Below, piece by piece: positions 1 to 11,641 of a stretch of DNA of 64,000 bases (positions are counted from its first letter, which is position 1; every line of letters starts with the position of its first letter). Origin of the DNA: Cyrtodaria siliqua (taxonomy: Eukaryota; Mollusca; Bivalvia; Adapedonta; Hiatellidae); NCBI GenBank assembly GCA_037043455.1, contig JAWPHD010000233.1, forward strand, positions 372,001 through 436,000, read 5' to 3'. The position numbers and the translations under genes are program-made. The notes beneath the pieces were generated by a model. That model made no database searches. It saw only the letters and a list, made by a program, of their open reading frames with translations, and was not told where the DNA came from.

Positions 1-2107
1 CAATGCCTACAAATAAAGCAGGTGTTACACGTAACTGTATGAAAGTAGTAGAGCGCAATACACACTTCAGCTGATGACGCGGGTTGTTTATACACAAAAT
101 CTGGCAGATAAAAATAAAAGATGTTAAGAGTTTAAACTGCAATAACTTTTTTATTACTAAATGAATTCTGATATTAATTTAAACGGCATTATTTTTGTTT
201 TTCTTTCCTCGTTTGAGTAGTTAATATGGATTAAATATTATTTTTTTAATCCAAAAAGGTCTGTCATGGTTATTGAAGGTATGAATCAGTTGAAAACGTG
301 TGAGTTTTGCAGCATATTTTTTATATTTTAAAAGATATGTATCGTATTGAAAAGTGATGGGTATGTGTATATTAAAATAAGTGCATATATACTTTTCTGA
401 AGCTATTAAAGGCACCATGGACTACACCCCACCCACATTAGGTCGTACTGCACTAAATTAGCGATATCAAAGGATTTTTGAGATCATCAAAATATGATAT
501 TGTTTTTGTCTCAAAGTATATTAAAGTAGACAAACATGATTTTAATTGACATTTTATTTGCATAATTTTGCTTGAGAAAAATAATAAAATAAATTCTGTC
601 AAAAGATAATTAATATTTCCCTGACATGTTACAGGTGTGACGGTCTGTACATACATGTACATACTAATTGCCTGTGATATCAGTCCGGTTAAATCACTCT
701 GTCTGTCTGTCAGTCAGTCAGTCAGTCTGTCTGTCCGTCCACAAACTTTGTCTGACAATATAACTTCTTAACCCTTTGGTGAATGGTCTTGAAACTTCAG
801 TGACCCCCCACCAGTAAATGATCCCTATAAACACTGAGGTCAGTAGGTAAAAGGTCACGGTCACTGTGACCTCTAATAGTTAAGCCTTGAATTGGTCATA
901 GAATGGACAAGGTACTGCCTAGGGTCTTAAAACTTCATATGTAGATGCACACTGATATTAAAGTACAATATGAAAGACACTTTAATATCTCAGTTTTTAA
1001 AAGTGAAATTATGCCGTTGCCAGAAGTCAGCATTAAACTTGGAAATAAAAAAAGCAACAAATGTAAACATGAACAGTAAGTATTTATTTCATATATTGAC
1101 ATTTAAATACAACCATATAACATTATATACATCATCAGAGTGATTATACATTCAGTTGTACACCAAACATGAGAAGAAGATGCATATTTATGAGGTTTTC
1201 TTTAAAAAAAAATATTTAAAAAAATAAAATTATTTGCCTACCTACCGACCCTATTTTTTTTGGCCATGTCAGTGGAAACAAACAATTTTTTTTTTTAGGC
1301 CTAATGAAAGTATCAAGTTGTAATAGTCTCCATCAGCGAAAAGCATCATAAACTTCAAAGATAATCGTTAAATTACTAACACAATAGCAGCGATTACATT
1401 ACACAGTGACACCATTTACAGACAGGTTATTTCCGCCTCTGTGCCACAAGCTGTGATAGCAGCGAATTTGATTGGTCGAGAGGCGATCAAGGTCGTCAGG
1501 CAAGGTGTCAATCACTGTTATGCAGCCCGTGCTCATTATTGTGATGTTTGGGCTATCGAAAATAGGTACATGTGTATTGGATTGATGCTTGGAAGCAAAT
1601 ACACGCGCGTCATAAAAACGCACAGGTGGTAAATTAGCTGCGTCAGGATTGGGTGTGTACGCGTCTATTGAGGACCCTGTCCGCACTATTCCCGTTTGAA
1701 AAGAAAACAAGTTGAAATGAAGCAAAATGCTAGTGTTTTAAAGTAGAATGGATATGGGCAGTAAACACAACTGTATATTGTACATTTTGTTTTCATTCTA
1801 AATTCATCATGATAAAATGTAAATTTCCTCTTAAAGGAAAAGTGCTGTTTGTCCCATTTGAAAAAACCTGCCCTATTCCCCCAAAAGTAAACAATAGGTC
1901 AGTGTTCTTGTTATGTCTCTCCCACTCCGTGGAATGGAGACGTACTGTTTTTGTGCTGTCTTTGTCACAAACTTTGTCCGGACTAGTTTTATCGCTGTGA
2001 TCATGTTGAATGATTTTCGCTTTTTAATACTATTTAGCAACCTCTAGTTAATGTTGAAATTTACTATGAGAGGCACACAGAAACCAATTTCATTATGTCA
2101 TTTTCAG
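1..2107. other. Upstream region or intron without a recognised exon
   Basis: I see no exon here. The first recognised exon starts with an AG acceptor and in mid-protein, so this is probably intron or lies just downstream of the 5-prime exon(s). It holds a CTGT/CAGT simple repeat (about 693-738), an AT-rich stretch, the end of a GGCC-type MITE relic near 1225-1301, and a weak inverted pair (about 1403-1412 with 1505-1518) around a GC-richer stretch. The open frame at 1441-1632 has no recognisable protein content. Confidence 0.5.
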
Positions 2108-2329
2108 GATGAGCGACTATCACAGATGCGGGAAACCAAGGAGAGCTACTTCGACCACCTGACTGAGTGTTTCTTCCTGCAGAAAGGAGGACAGCTCATG
2201 GACTACTACCAGTGGAGAAAGAGGCCCACACCGGAGCTTGTTCACTTCCTCAAGTCTGGTAGACTAGACAGCGACGACGAAGATGAAAACCCTCTCATCT
2301 ACTTGCAAGAGAGGAAGATGGGCGACGAG
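2108..2329 (+). CDS. SRCAP: SRCAP exon 1 of window: EP400/Domino-type N-terminal motif
   Basis: 74 codons, phase 0 at both ends, acceptor ttttcag at 2101-2107 and donor gtaatt at 2330. It encodes residues 1-74, starting DERLSQMRETKESYFDHLTE. It contains the block FFLQKGGQLMDY, then WRKRPTPELVHFLK and an acidic SDDEDEN. From memory, the same block occurs near the N-terminus of EP400 and Domino ahead of the HSA domain, and human SRCAP lacks an obvious copy. The invertebrate protein would then keep an ancestral element shared by both vertebrate paralogues. An upstream exon must supply the start codon. Confidence 0.9.
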
Positions 2330-2348
2330 GTAATTACGATGTTTGTTT

Positions 2349-2372
2349 TTAGCTCTACTGATCAGCAGAGCG
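2349..2372 (+). repeat. Fragment of AGCTCTACTGAT element
   Basis: A 24-bp remnant with AGCTCTACTGATCAGCAGAG, the 5-prime terminal motif of the elements at 8257 and 31778. It lies about 20 bp after the donor of exon 1. Confidence 0.5.
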
Positions 2373-2682
2373 CCCTGGAACTTGCGAGTATGTTTGGTTT
2401 TATAATTTCGTTTTTGATTCTAAAATTTCTTCGTCATTTTTGTTCTTTTCTTTTTTTCAACAACTGACAGATGTCGCCACATTTTGTTTATTTTCAAGGT
2501 CAAGTTAGGTCATTGCCGGTATAATATAAAGTTGTGAGAAAATATGGTTTAAAATATTCCATCTACCGTCTACGCACACAGGGATTTTCTTGGCCTGATT
2601 TAGTGCCGATTTTTGGTCCATCCAAAATATCCTCATATTTTTCCAAAAAAGCAAACTATTTTCCCAAAATACAATTTTTTTA

Positions 2683-2886
2683 TATATTAAATGTTGCCTT
2701 ATATGACAATTTATTTGTTGCAGACTTGTATAAGAGCTTATTTTGTAATTATTCCAAACATTTTTAGTGCCTTGCTATGTAATATAGTAGGATTATTATT
2801 TTTCCCAATTTCTAGATTTCACGCACATTTTTCCCAGTTCAAAAGGCCCCTGGCCCCACTTCCAAAAAATGCAGAAAAATCTCTGT
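2683..2886 (+). repeat. Dispersed repeat R, first copy
   Basis: A stretch with GCAGACTTGTATAAGAGCTT and AAGGCCCCTGGCCCCACTT that recurs in the U15 intron at about 13711-13893, 15213-15423 and 17824-18022. The copies there lie between U15 copies and were probably multiplied with them. No ends or coding content are recognisable. Confidence 0.6.
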
Positions 2887-3083
2887 CACAGGTCTGCCAT
2901 GAGATCGGCAGTTACCGTAAAGTTGTCTTAACAAAACTCAAAATTCAGTCGGTACTTCTCGTATTACATGGAAGTGTCTATGATGTTACATTCCCTCAAC
3001 CAATGAAAACAACGTTTTTATTCGTAATTTATAAGATGCTAGCCGATGTTCTGAAATTTTCAGTCGCAAGTTTTCATTTTTAG

Positions 3084-3814
3084 CGCTACCGTCTGTCTGT
3101 CCGTCCGTAAACTTTTTTTGTAGCGACTACTCTGAAACAACTGAATGGATTTTCATGAAACTTTACAGAAATGTTGCCCATGAAATCGAGTTGATCCTAG
3201 CAAAAATTCATGTTGATGTGAAATCCAAGATGGCCACCAAATCTAAAAATAGTTTGTAGTGAGTACTTCTTGAAAACTATAAGTGATATTGATATGGGAC
3301 TTTTTCTAAAATGATCAGTATGGAATAATGTTGATCCTTGTCGAAAATTATTTTGATGAGACGTTAAACATGGCCGCCAGCAGCCATCTTTGTTTACATA
3401 GTTATATAATGAAAACTTGTAGCGACTACTCTTCTGAAACTACTGGACGGATGTTCATGAAACATCACAGGAATGTTGCTCTCGATGTCTAATTAATCCC
3501 TAGCAGCATTTCAGGTTGGCCGGAAATTCAAGATGGCCGACATGGCTAAAAATAGATTTTCAAAATACAAGTTTGTAGTGACTACTTCTTGAAAACTATA
3601 AATGATATTGATATGCTTGTCAAAAATTATTTTGATACAACATTAAACATTGCCGCCAGCGACCATCTTTGTTTACATAGAGTTATATAATGAAAACTTG
3701 TAGCGACCACTCCTCTGAAACTACTTAGACGGATTTTCACGAAACTTCACAGGAATGCTGATCTAGCTTTCAAAAACCTATCAGTAGAGCTTCAAGGTCA
3801 TTGACCTCTTGTTA
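3084..3814 (+). mobile_element. Truncated AGCTCTACTGAT-type element (copy T1)
   Basis: A non-coding element made of a repeated internal module (TTGTAGCGACTACTTCTTGA, AAGATGGCCGCC, TTTGTTTACATAG) that ends in the conserved CAGTAGAGCTTCAAGGTC and TTGACCTCTTGT. The 5-prime terminus is degraded. It has no coding capacity and is probably non-autonomous. Confidence 0.65.
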
Positions 3815-4253
3815 AAAATGTGTTAAATTAATTTCTTTCAATTTAGTTGTCCGTCAGACAGGCCACCTGACTTGTACCCAGTAGACTCTACATGGAAGGC
3901 TAGCAGACGAGCCTTAATTTCAATCCCTGGTTGTTAAATGTGCTCATTATATATTCTTAAGGCTACAGTTTCATCTACAAATGAGTTCCCAATATCAGGG
4001 AACCATATAGTCACTTTACCAGTCTGTAAACAACTTTTTCATTCCATAACTTTAAACCAGTTATGATAACATATACTTAAGGAGTAGACGGTCTACAGTG
4101 AGCAGATGGGTGACCCCTATTCCTTTTGAAGTCAAAAAGGTTGAGGTTGCCAAAGAATCTTACTCATAGACTACATAATAATTATATGGACCAATATTTG
4201 CTTTGGCATGGCCCTCTGACATGGTAACTTGTCTAGTTCATAGATTGCTTTAA

Positions 4254-4520
4254 GGCCAAAAAAAGTGTGTCTGTTTCTGGTCTTTTCCCCAAAAAAGTAG
4301 GGTAGGTAGGTAGGATATATATTTTTTTTTTTAGAATTAATCCTTACTATACTAAGTTCATATCAAGAACATCAAAAGCATGTTTTCTTGAACATATTGC
4401 ATAATATGAGTGTTCCACAAAATTAAAAACCAAAAAAAAGTGCCCTAGAAAGTTTAGGGTTGGGGCTTTAAAAATAGGGCCGGTTGGAAGACCAGAAACA
4501 AACCTCTTTTTTTGTTGGCC
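4254..4520. mobile_element. GGCC-type MITE (PIF/Harbinger-like)
   Basis: A 267-bp element with terminal inverted repeats starting GGCCAAAAAAAGTGTGTC and ending in its imperfect complement (CTTTTTTTGTTGGCC). It is flanked by TAA on the left and TAT on the right, a decayed 3-bp duplication. The same TIR family occurs at 7046, 16411 and 55054. No transposase is encoded. Confidence 0.65.
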
Positions 4521-4572
4521 TATGTAGTAGGTCTGAATTTTGTAAGAGTACAAGTTGTAATGATTTTTGCAG

Positions 4573-4660
4573 GTGAAGGCTGTTACCAGTGGTCCTGCAT
4601 CTACCCCAGTAGCTACCTCCACCACACTGCCTGCCTCTGTAGCAGCTCTCTCATTACAAG
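4573..4660 (+). CDS. SRCAP: SRCAP exon 2: Thr/Ser/Ala-rich linker
   Basis: 88 nt, phase 0 in and phase 1 out, acceptor tttttgcag and donor gtaata. It encodes VKAVTSGPASTPVATSTTLP followed by an Ala/Ser-rich tail, about 29 residues of low-complexity linker. The assignment rests on splice sites, the uninterrupted frame and phase agreement with both neighbouring exons, since the sequence itself is not conserved enough to recognise. Confidence 0.75.
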
Positions 4661-6467
4661 GTAATAGACAGCTTTATAATGAGGCTTTGCAATGCTTAAA
4701 TAGGTGTTTGAAAGGTCAGTTTATTATTGACATGATCACAACAAATATTCATGCATCGAGTCAAATAGTATGTTAGAAGATGTTCAATGCGTGTATATAC
4801 GCAGAAGTTTCTTCTAATCATTGTGTGCTAAAACTTGTGGTTTCATATCAGAATCCTTTCATATCGAGATTATAGTGTTTTTTGTATTGAACTTGCATTG
4901 AAATTTGCACTCATCCTAACTTGTCAGGCCCTGATGCAAGTCGTGTGCCAGGGGGCCGGCATGGGATGGTGTTCGGTCATATACACCCTCCCCTCCCACC
5001 CCTCGTCTTGCCTATAGTGATGGCCATACAGTCGACTCCGCCACCACCAGGTATTTAGTGTGTTTGAAACGCACTTCGATATTGTGACACTTTCTTTTAT
5101 GTAGTGCACTTCGTAGATACAACTGTTTTTAGTTTACTGTAGACCTACCTGGAACCATTTCCCCCCAAATTGAACAGGGACAAATGGCTTTGCAACTGGG
5201 AGATGCTTTGAAATAAGGGAATTGCTATCAGTTTTCTATTTGGAGGATGTTTTTTTAGAGGAGTAGACTCATTTTATTTGTATATTTAAACATTACTCAG
5301 TTATTTTGTGGAGCTTTTGTGGAAACATGTATTTAAAGACATTAATTTTGTACGTCGCTTGACAAAAGCAAAGAATTGGGTTTTATATGGGACTTTTTTC
5401 TTACAAAATTAGGATCTGCATTTTCTCAATACAATGTCCTTCTGACTTGTTACATTTATATATTTAAATCACTGTAATATAGGTGGATGTATCTAGATTT
5501 GTACAGCTTTTAGACCTTCCTTTAGACACAGTTTTTTTGCTGTTTCTCGACCCATAATTTCGTAAGTGGGTAGGTAGGGGTGTTTTTGAGGACTAATAAC
5601 CTTATGAAATTAAAAACATCTAAAAGATAGTAACAAAAATATATTCATCTAGAATTTCTATAAAAACATTTTTATAGAGCCTTTTAGTGAGTCTGTAGAG
5701 AAACAGCAAATTTGTAAGTTTGGCCTTAAATATTGATGTTGTATAATTCTTGGATGTTGTCAGTATGTAATATGAAGTGATTTTGTACTCAGAGTCCTGC
5801 TTCTAGGACTCTTGTTATTTGTATTTATCAATTCCTTTATATGTTTAATATTGTTTGCTTACACATTAACTTGTGTATTATTTTTGCTGTAGTTTGCAAT
5901 ATTGCATTTTAATTGCTCATTTCAGTGCCAATTTTGTAGGTAATTATTTATTCTCGAGTTTTTCAAAATGTTGGGTGTAAGCATGTTTTTTTTATGTGAT
6001 TGTGCTCTACAGCTACTAGATGTTTTAGAAAGGAAGTTTATAATCAACTTGCAATTGAACAAGTAAACTTGAGTTAAATTGTAATGTACGATAATTGTTC
6101 GTTTTTATGCTCAAAGAACTGTGAAGTAACACCGCTATATTTTTCTTGACCAATATAATGATTATTACAGTTCTTCCTTCTTCTGTTGGCTTTTTTTCTG
6201 CTATACAATTTATTTCAATTTAAAATGCATTTGATAATTTCAGACATTGCCAAACACTCGGTATGTGTTGATTATTAATTAATGCACATTAATGACATAT
6301 TATGAAATGTGCAGCTTACTGGATGAATATTTGTACTGACCCACCTCCGAAAGATTTTTTTGTACTTCTGTATAAGAAAGATAAAATATACTCACATAAG
6401 AGAGTGATTGGAATATCTTCTATGACAATCTCTTGTTAACACAGGTTACTTATTTTTTTGCTAGCAG
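4661..6467. other. Intron 2, nothing recognised
   Basis: AT-rich intron of 1.8 kb. I found no snoRNA-like motif set, clear repeat or coding segment in it. Confidence 0.5.
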
Positions 6468-6618
6468 GAGGATCCCAGGGTCGTCCTGTTGGGCCGTGGA
6501 CAACAACCAACACAACCATGTCGGCGATGTCGCATCAACTTTCTGGTCAGCTGCATAGATCTGTATCGGACTCCACTTTGCTCACTTCTGCCACCCATTC
6601 CACCAATATGACATCCCA
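6468..6618 (+). CDS. SRCAP: SRCAP exon 3: Ser/Thr/Gln-rich linker
   Basis: 151 nt, entered in phase 1 and left in phase 2, acceptor gctagcag and donor gtaagt. It encodes about 50 residues beginning GGSQGRPVGPWTTTNTTMSA, rich in Ser, Thr and Gln and predicted to be disordered. The CAG at 6465-6467 is the acceptor that keeps the frame with exon 2. Confidence 0.75.
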
Positions 6619-7045
6619 GTAAGTATTAGCTATCTTCAACTATAATTCAAATGTATCTAGGCTTTTCCTCATAAATTTACTAGTGGATGGAGGGGACGAG
6701 CTCAGCAATATTTATTTATGTGAAAGTATTTGGGAAACTTTTGGCACAAAGTTGGTGGAATTGTTTATGAAAAAAAAACACATGAACATCTTTTTTTCTC
6801 CAAGGAACATTAATGATTTCACAATATTAGTTGGGGGCCCTGCAAGTTGGCAGTTGTTGTTCCATTTGTCATGAGTCGAGAGTCACCTATAACCTTAACC
6901 ATGGATACAGGTGTAGTAAGTACTCGAAAAAAAGAGTCAGATTTTGGTTCTGTCACTTCCCTCTTCCCTGAGGTTGTGATCGGTATTGTAATGCTGAAAC
7001 ATTTTAGTTTGACCACAATTCATAATTTGAGTATAATGCCTATTA

Positions 7046-7238
7046 GGCCAAAAAAAGAGAGGTCTGCTTCTGGTCTTTTTCCTCCAAAAAAGTTAGGGTA
7101 GGTGGGTAGTAAAATCTTTTTTTTTATTATTGATATAATCCTTACTATACTAAATTCCAATCAAGAACATCAAAAACATGTTTTCTTTAACATGACATAA
7201 TATGAGTGTTCCACAACACTTACATCAGAAAAAAGGCC
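7046..7238. mobile_element. GGCC-type MITE with TTA target duplication
   Basis: A 193-bp element bounded by GGCC termini and flanked on both sides by TTA (7043-7045 and 7239-7241). Left end GGCCAAAAAAAGAGAGG; right end AAAAAAGGCC. TTA duplications are typical of PIF/Harbinger elements. The rest of intron 3 (6619-8028) shows nothing else. Confidence 0.65.
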
Positions 7239-8028
7239 TTAAAAACCTAAACAAAAAAAATCTTACTTTGTGAAAGGGCAGTCTTGATCATATCCTAAAA
7301 ATCATTGTCCTCTCTTAAAAGACCATTGCTCTAATTCCAAAATAGCAAAGGTCATCACTGCTATCATGCTATGTATTCATTATTTAGTTGGGCATTGAAA
7401 TTGATACTTCTATATACAGTCCACTCTCAGTAACTCAAACTCGCTTACTTCGGATTTCCGCCCAAGTCGAAGTTTTGTCATGGTTCAATTGTATTCCTTC
7501 TGTTTTTATGCAGTTTGACTTCTTTTAAGTCAAATTTCGACAAGTCTAATTATTCACTATTTCAAACTATATTTTTGGTCCCAAACACGAATCTATACAG
7601 TAATTTACACTCGCTAATTAGAAGTTCAATTGAGTGCCGAATGCAAGTTTGATCAAACACAAGCCTGCGTCGAAGTTGATTGTGAAGCAAAGAAAAGGTG
7701 ATAATTGCTGAGATGATTTGACCTGTGATACAAATAAATCATGGTGACATGTTTATTAATTTATTTTCTTGTCTGCTAATATCGGTAATAAAAACAAAAT
7801 CTGCCAAAATCATTTAATTCGAACTGTGGATAACTAACTTTTCTTCTGTTCCCTTGAAATTCCGAGATACTGAGTATACACACTCTATCCAAAGAGTGCG
7901 TCATTTTGAGTCCCAATAATTACCAATCTGTATTGAGAATTATGTTGGCTATTTAATACCAAGTTTGGGACTCGTTGAAGTTAGTTTTATAATCAACTAG
8001 TGAATTCGGATTTCCTGGATAATTTTAG

Positions 8029-8134
8029 GTTGCTGAAGAAATCACCAGGATCGCCAGGAAGACAAGCTGCTTATGATGGGACAAACATCAAGGGTATATC
8101 TACACAGGAAGCCATTGTGGAGAGAGCCAAACAA
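8029..8134 (+). CDS. SRCAP: SRCAP exon 4: pre-HSA linker
   Basis: 106 nt, phase 2 in and 0 out, acceptor aattttag and donor gtatgt. Reads LLKKSPGSPGRQAAYDGTNI and continues to QEAIVERAKQ. The end leads into the charged stretch before the HSA domain, as in SRCAP, where a similar helical stretch precedes AELRKEGFW. Confidence 0.85.
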
Positions 8135-8256
8135 GTATGTAATCACCATAATAAACATGTTTACAATCTTGCTTGCATGATGTTAACCGATAATGGTCGT
8201 TAACAATTTATTAATTCGACCATTCAAATAGTACTTAGGACGAGTAACTCATTATT

Positions 8257-9834
8257 AGCTCTACTGATCAGAGATCAGCAGAGCTTATGCCGTGGTGCGG
8301 CGTCCGTCGTCCGTCCGTCCGTCTGTCTGTCCGTAAACTTTTATTTGTAGCGACTTCACAGCTGAAACTACTGGATGGATATTCATGAAACTTTACAGAA
8401 ATGTTGCCCATAAAGTCTAGTTGATCCTAGCAAAAATTCATGTTGATGTGAAATCCAAGATGGCCGCCAAAGCTAAAAATAGAGTTTTAAAATACAAGTT
8501 TGTAGCGACTTCTTCTAGAAAACTATAAGTGATATTGATATGGGACTTTTTCTAAAATGATCAGCATGACATGTTGTTGATCCTAGTCAAAAATCGTTTT
8601 GATTCAACGTTAAACATGGCTGCCAGCGGCCATCTTTGTTTACATAGAGTTATATAGTAAAAACTTGTAGCGACTACTTCTCTGAAACTACTTGGCGGAT
8701 TGTCATGAAACTTTACAGGAATATTGCTATTGATGTCTAATTGATCCTAGAAAAATTTCAGGTCGGCCGGAAATTCAAGATGGCCGTCACAGCTAAAAAT
8801 AGATTTTTAAAAAATAAGTTTGTAGCGACTACTTCTTGAAAACTATAAGTGATATTGATATGGGACTTTTTCTAAAATGATCAGCATTACATGATGTTGA
8901 TCCTAGTCAAAAATCGTTTTGATTCAACGTTAAACATGGCTGCCAGCGGCCATCTTTGTTTACATAGAGTTATATAGTAAAAACTTGTAGCGACTACTCC
9001 TCTGAAACTACTTGGCGGATTGTCATGAAACTTTACAGGAATGTTGCTCTTGATGTCTAATTGATCCTATCAAAATTTCAGGTCGGCCGGAAATTCAAGA
9101 TGGCCGTCACAGCTAAAAATAGATTTTTTTTAAAAATAAGTTTGTAGCGACTACTTCTTGAAAACTATAAGTGATATTGATATGGGACTTTTTCTAAAAT
9201 GATCAGCATGACATGATGTAGATCTTTGTGGAAAATTATTTTGATTCGACGTTAAACATGGCAGCCAGTGGCCATCTTTGGTTACATAGAGTTATATAGT
9301 AAAAACTTGTAGCGACTACTCCTCTGAAACTACTTGACGGATGTTTATGAAACTTCACAGGAATGTTGCTCTTGATGTCTAGTTGATCCTAGAAAAATTT
9401 CAGGTCGGCCGGAAATTCAAGATGGCCGCCACAGCTAAAAATAGATTTAAAATAAATAAGTTTGTAGCGACTACTTCTTCAAAACAATAAGAGATATTGA
9501 TATGGGACTTTTTCTAAAATGATCAGTATGACATGATGTTGGTCCTTGTCGAAAATCGTTTTGATTTGACCTTAAACATGGCTGCTTTGTTTACATAGAG
9601 TTATATAATGAAAACTTGTAGCGACTACTTCTTTGAAACTACCTGACGGATTTTCATGAAACTTCACAGGAATGTTGCTCTTAATGTCTTATTGATCTTA
9701 GCAAAATTTCAGTTTGGCCGGAAATTCAAGATGGCCGCCACGGTTAAAAATAGATTTTCAAAAAACAAGTCTGTAGCGACTACTTCCTTAAATCAAAATC
9801 AATCAGTAGAGCTTCAAGGTCATTGACCTCTTGT
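8257..9834 (+). mobile_element. AGCTCTACTGAT-type element, longest copy (T2)
   Basis: A 1.6-kb non-coding element. The 5-prime end is AGCTCTACTGATCAGAGATC; near the 3-prime end lies ATCAGTAGAGCTTCAAGG, so the subterminal regions are inverted repeats. The interior is a head-to-tail array of a module of about 300 bp, each with TTGTAGCGACTACT, AAGATGGCCG and CATGGCTGCCAGCGGCCATC. The extra 3-prime end is always TTGACCTCTTGT. There is no open reading frame of note; copies at 3084, 20746, 22801 and 31778 differ in module number. Confidence 0.75.
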
Positions 9835-10063
9835 ATTTTTTTCCTGCCCGGTTAACGGTCCACATTTTCTGGAGTGAAAACCTTGTTGTCCAAACAATTA
9901 TCTGGGCTTTGTAGGCTAATGAGGCAATTTGACTAGAGAAGAAAAGCATCATCCTGTTTTCATGCTATTCCCCTCCCTCATCTGTTAAAAATGTGGCCTG
10001 CAATAAGGAAAAGTTTTTCAAACTGTTGCAATCACACATTGGTCATGCAAAATTACTTTGACA

Positions 10064-10189
10064 TGCCACCTACTCATTCTGTGTATGACACCATGGTCAT
10101 TTACAATTACATGGTGGCGACATTAAATACATTCCTGCTTCCAAACTTGACTGATATGTTGATGTTTGGCAATGATGGCTGTGATATTT
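10064..10189 (+). ncRNA. H/ACA-like RNA family A, copy 1
   Basis: Outer stem GCCACC with GGTGGC closes a 5-prime hairpin. It is followed by a hinge box (ACACTA in sister copies, ACATTA here) and a second hairpin with the stem CCAAAC/GTTTGG. The tail has ATA in place of ACA, three bases before the inferred end. The copy ends 82 nt before the 3-prime splice site of intron 4, a distance typical of intronic snoRNAs. Family and target are unidentified; the ATA tail lowers confidence. Confidence 0.5.
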
Positions 10190-10271
10190 AAAATAAAAAT
10201 ACTGAAAAATGTTAGTGCAGAATTCCTATCTTATAAAACAGACAATTCCATGATACCCGTTTATAATTCAG

Positions 10272-10457
10272 GAAGCACAGGTGATGAGTCGTGTAGCAGA
10301 GCTGCGTAAGGAGGGCCTGTGGTCGTCACGGCGATTGCCCAAAGTACAGGAGCCTCCCCGAGTGAAGGCACATTGGGACTATCTTCTGGAAGAGATGCAG
10401 TGGCTTGCTGCTGACTTCCTACAGGAGCGCAAATGGAAGAAAACATGTTCCAGAAAG
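10272..10457 (+). CDS. SRCAP: SRCAP exon 5: HSA domain, first part
   Basis: 62 codons, phase 0 both sides. It carries AELRKEGLWSSRRLPKVQEP and HWDYLLEEMQWLAADFLQER, followed by KWKKTCSRK. This closely matches the start of the SRCAP HSA domain, which binds actin and Arp4 (BAF53) in the complex. The WDYL.EEMQW.A.DF.QER.WK pattern is diagnostic of the SRCAP/EP400 group. The 9.9-kb intron after it splits the HSA domain and carries the U15 array. Confidence 0.97.
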
Positions 10458-10875
10458 GTATGGTTATATTACTTGATATGACTTCATGGTCTAAAAATTG
10501 AAACAAGAACTGGAAAAAAGTTTGAATAAATCATTAATTAATTAATTGATTATGCAGACCATGTCCTCGATTTCAAGCCTGTAAGCGATCTTTTGTAATT
10601 AATTCGAGATGTTGATGAATAAATTCAAAATATTTGTTATGAGACGATGGCAAGGCTGCCATTGTGTGATGTATGCGGAAACTGTGTATAATAACTTGTA
10701 CAACATTGAGCTCCTGTACATTGCAATTTTTTAGCAATTTTGTTGAGATGAGGCTTATATATCCTGTTGAGCGGTTTGTCGGACAAAGAGAAACAAATGT
10801 CTTCTACGTTTAGACTTCTTTTTGACTTGGAGACTTTTGAGGCTTCAACTGAACTTCGTCTATTCTGTATACCCA

Positions 10876-10990
10876 ACACTTCTGTGATGAGGCTGACATG
10901 TCATGTTAACGTCACCGACAACAGTTCTTGTTGTCGGTGTCCTATTCATGACATATTGTGATGTCTACTGAGGCATTTGTCTGAGCAATG
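10876..10990 (+). ncRNA. SNORD15: U15 (SNORD15)-like, long form copy L1, lacking the D-prime guide
   Basis: C box TGATGA at 10885-10890 runs straight into GGCTGA, so the usual CGATGACGA spacer and guide are deleted. The hairpin between D-prime and C-prime is kept (CACCGACAACAG with TTGTTGTCGGTG), and so is the 3-prime guide GAGGCATTTGTCTGA. It could guide at most one of the two 28S sites. Confidence 0.6.
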
Positions 10991-11088
10991 TAGATCTTGA
11001 CGAAAATCTTAATGCTAAGACCGGATCGGGTCAAAACTTAATGCCAGTTAGTAGAAGGTATAACTGAACATTAGGTGTGATGTCCAAT

Positions 11089-11214
11089 TGCCACCTACTC
11101 ATTCTGTGTATGACGTCATGGTCATTTACAATTACATGGTTGCAACACTAAATACATTCCTGCTTCCAAACTTGACTGATATGTTGATGTTTGGCAATGA
11201 TGGCTGTGATATTT
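11089..11214 (+). ncRNA. H/ACA-like RNA family A, copy 2
   Basis: Same design as the copy at 10064: GCCACC closed by GGTTGC, a weaker outer stem here, then hinge ACACTA, second stem CCAAAC/GTTTGG and tail ATA followed by TTT. Confidence 0.45.
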
Positions 11215-11641
11215 TCCGTAAAAGAAATACTCGCGAACCTTTGCGAAATGACGAAAGTGCATAGTCATCAGTGCTCGAATTTACGTTCGCAAACTTGTCA
11301 AGTGCGAGTTGATTTGAGCAAATGCAAGTTGAAATTTTCTGCACTTGCACTGTGAGTGCATCTTTTCTGTACAGAGTTGGCAGGATTGAAGGATTGAAGA
11401 AATAATGAAACAAGAAAATTAAAAGAATTGATGACACGTGTTTTCCTTTTGCAACACAATCTTATATATTAAAATATTTATGCGCAGAAATGTCTTCGAC
11501 CAAGAGGAGAAAACAAATGTCGGTAATTCTGAATTTTAGATAGTTGAAAATATTTGCACTCGCAAGTAAAAGCAAGTGGTTAAAAAAGTTAAATTCTACC
11601 TTTGGTCATTCTGTGTCTCCAATTTTTTTCCCATGATAAAC

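Noticed and set aside
1441..1632. Open frame in a GC-richer patch, possible first exon
   Set aside because: No similarity to the SRCAP N-terminus, no downstream donor that joins in phase convincingly, and a weak inverted repeat explains the patch better.
2051..2467. Taking the full open frame around exon 1, including an ATG at 2051, as the start of the gene
   Set aside because: A good acceptor (ttttcag) precedes the conserved part, the residues before it are not family-like, and phase 0 entry fits an internal exon.
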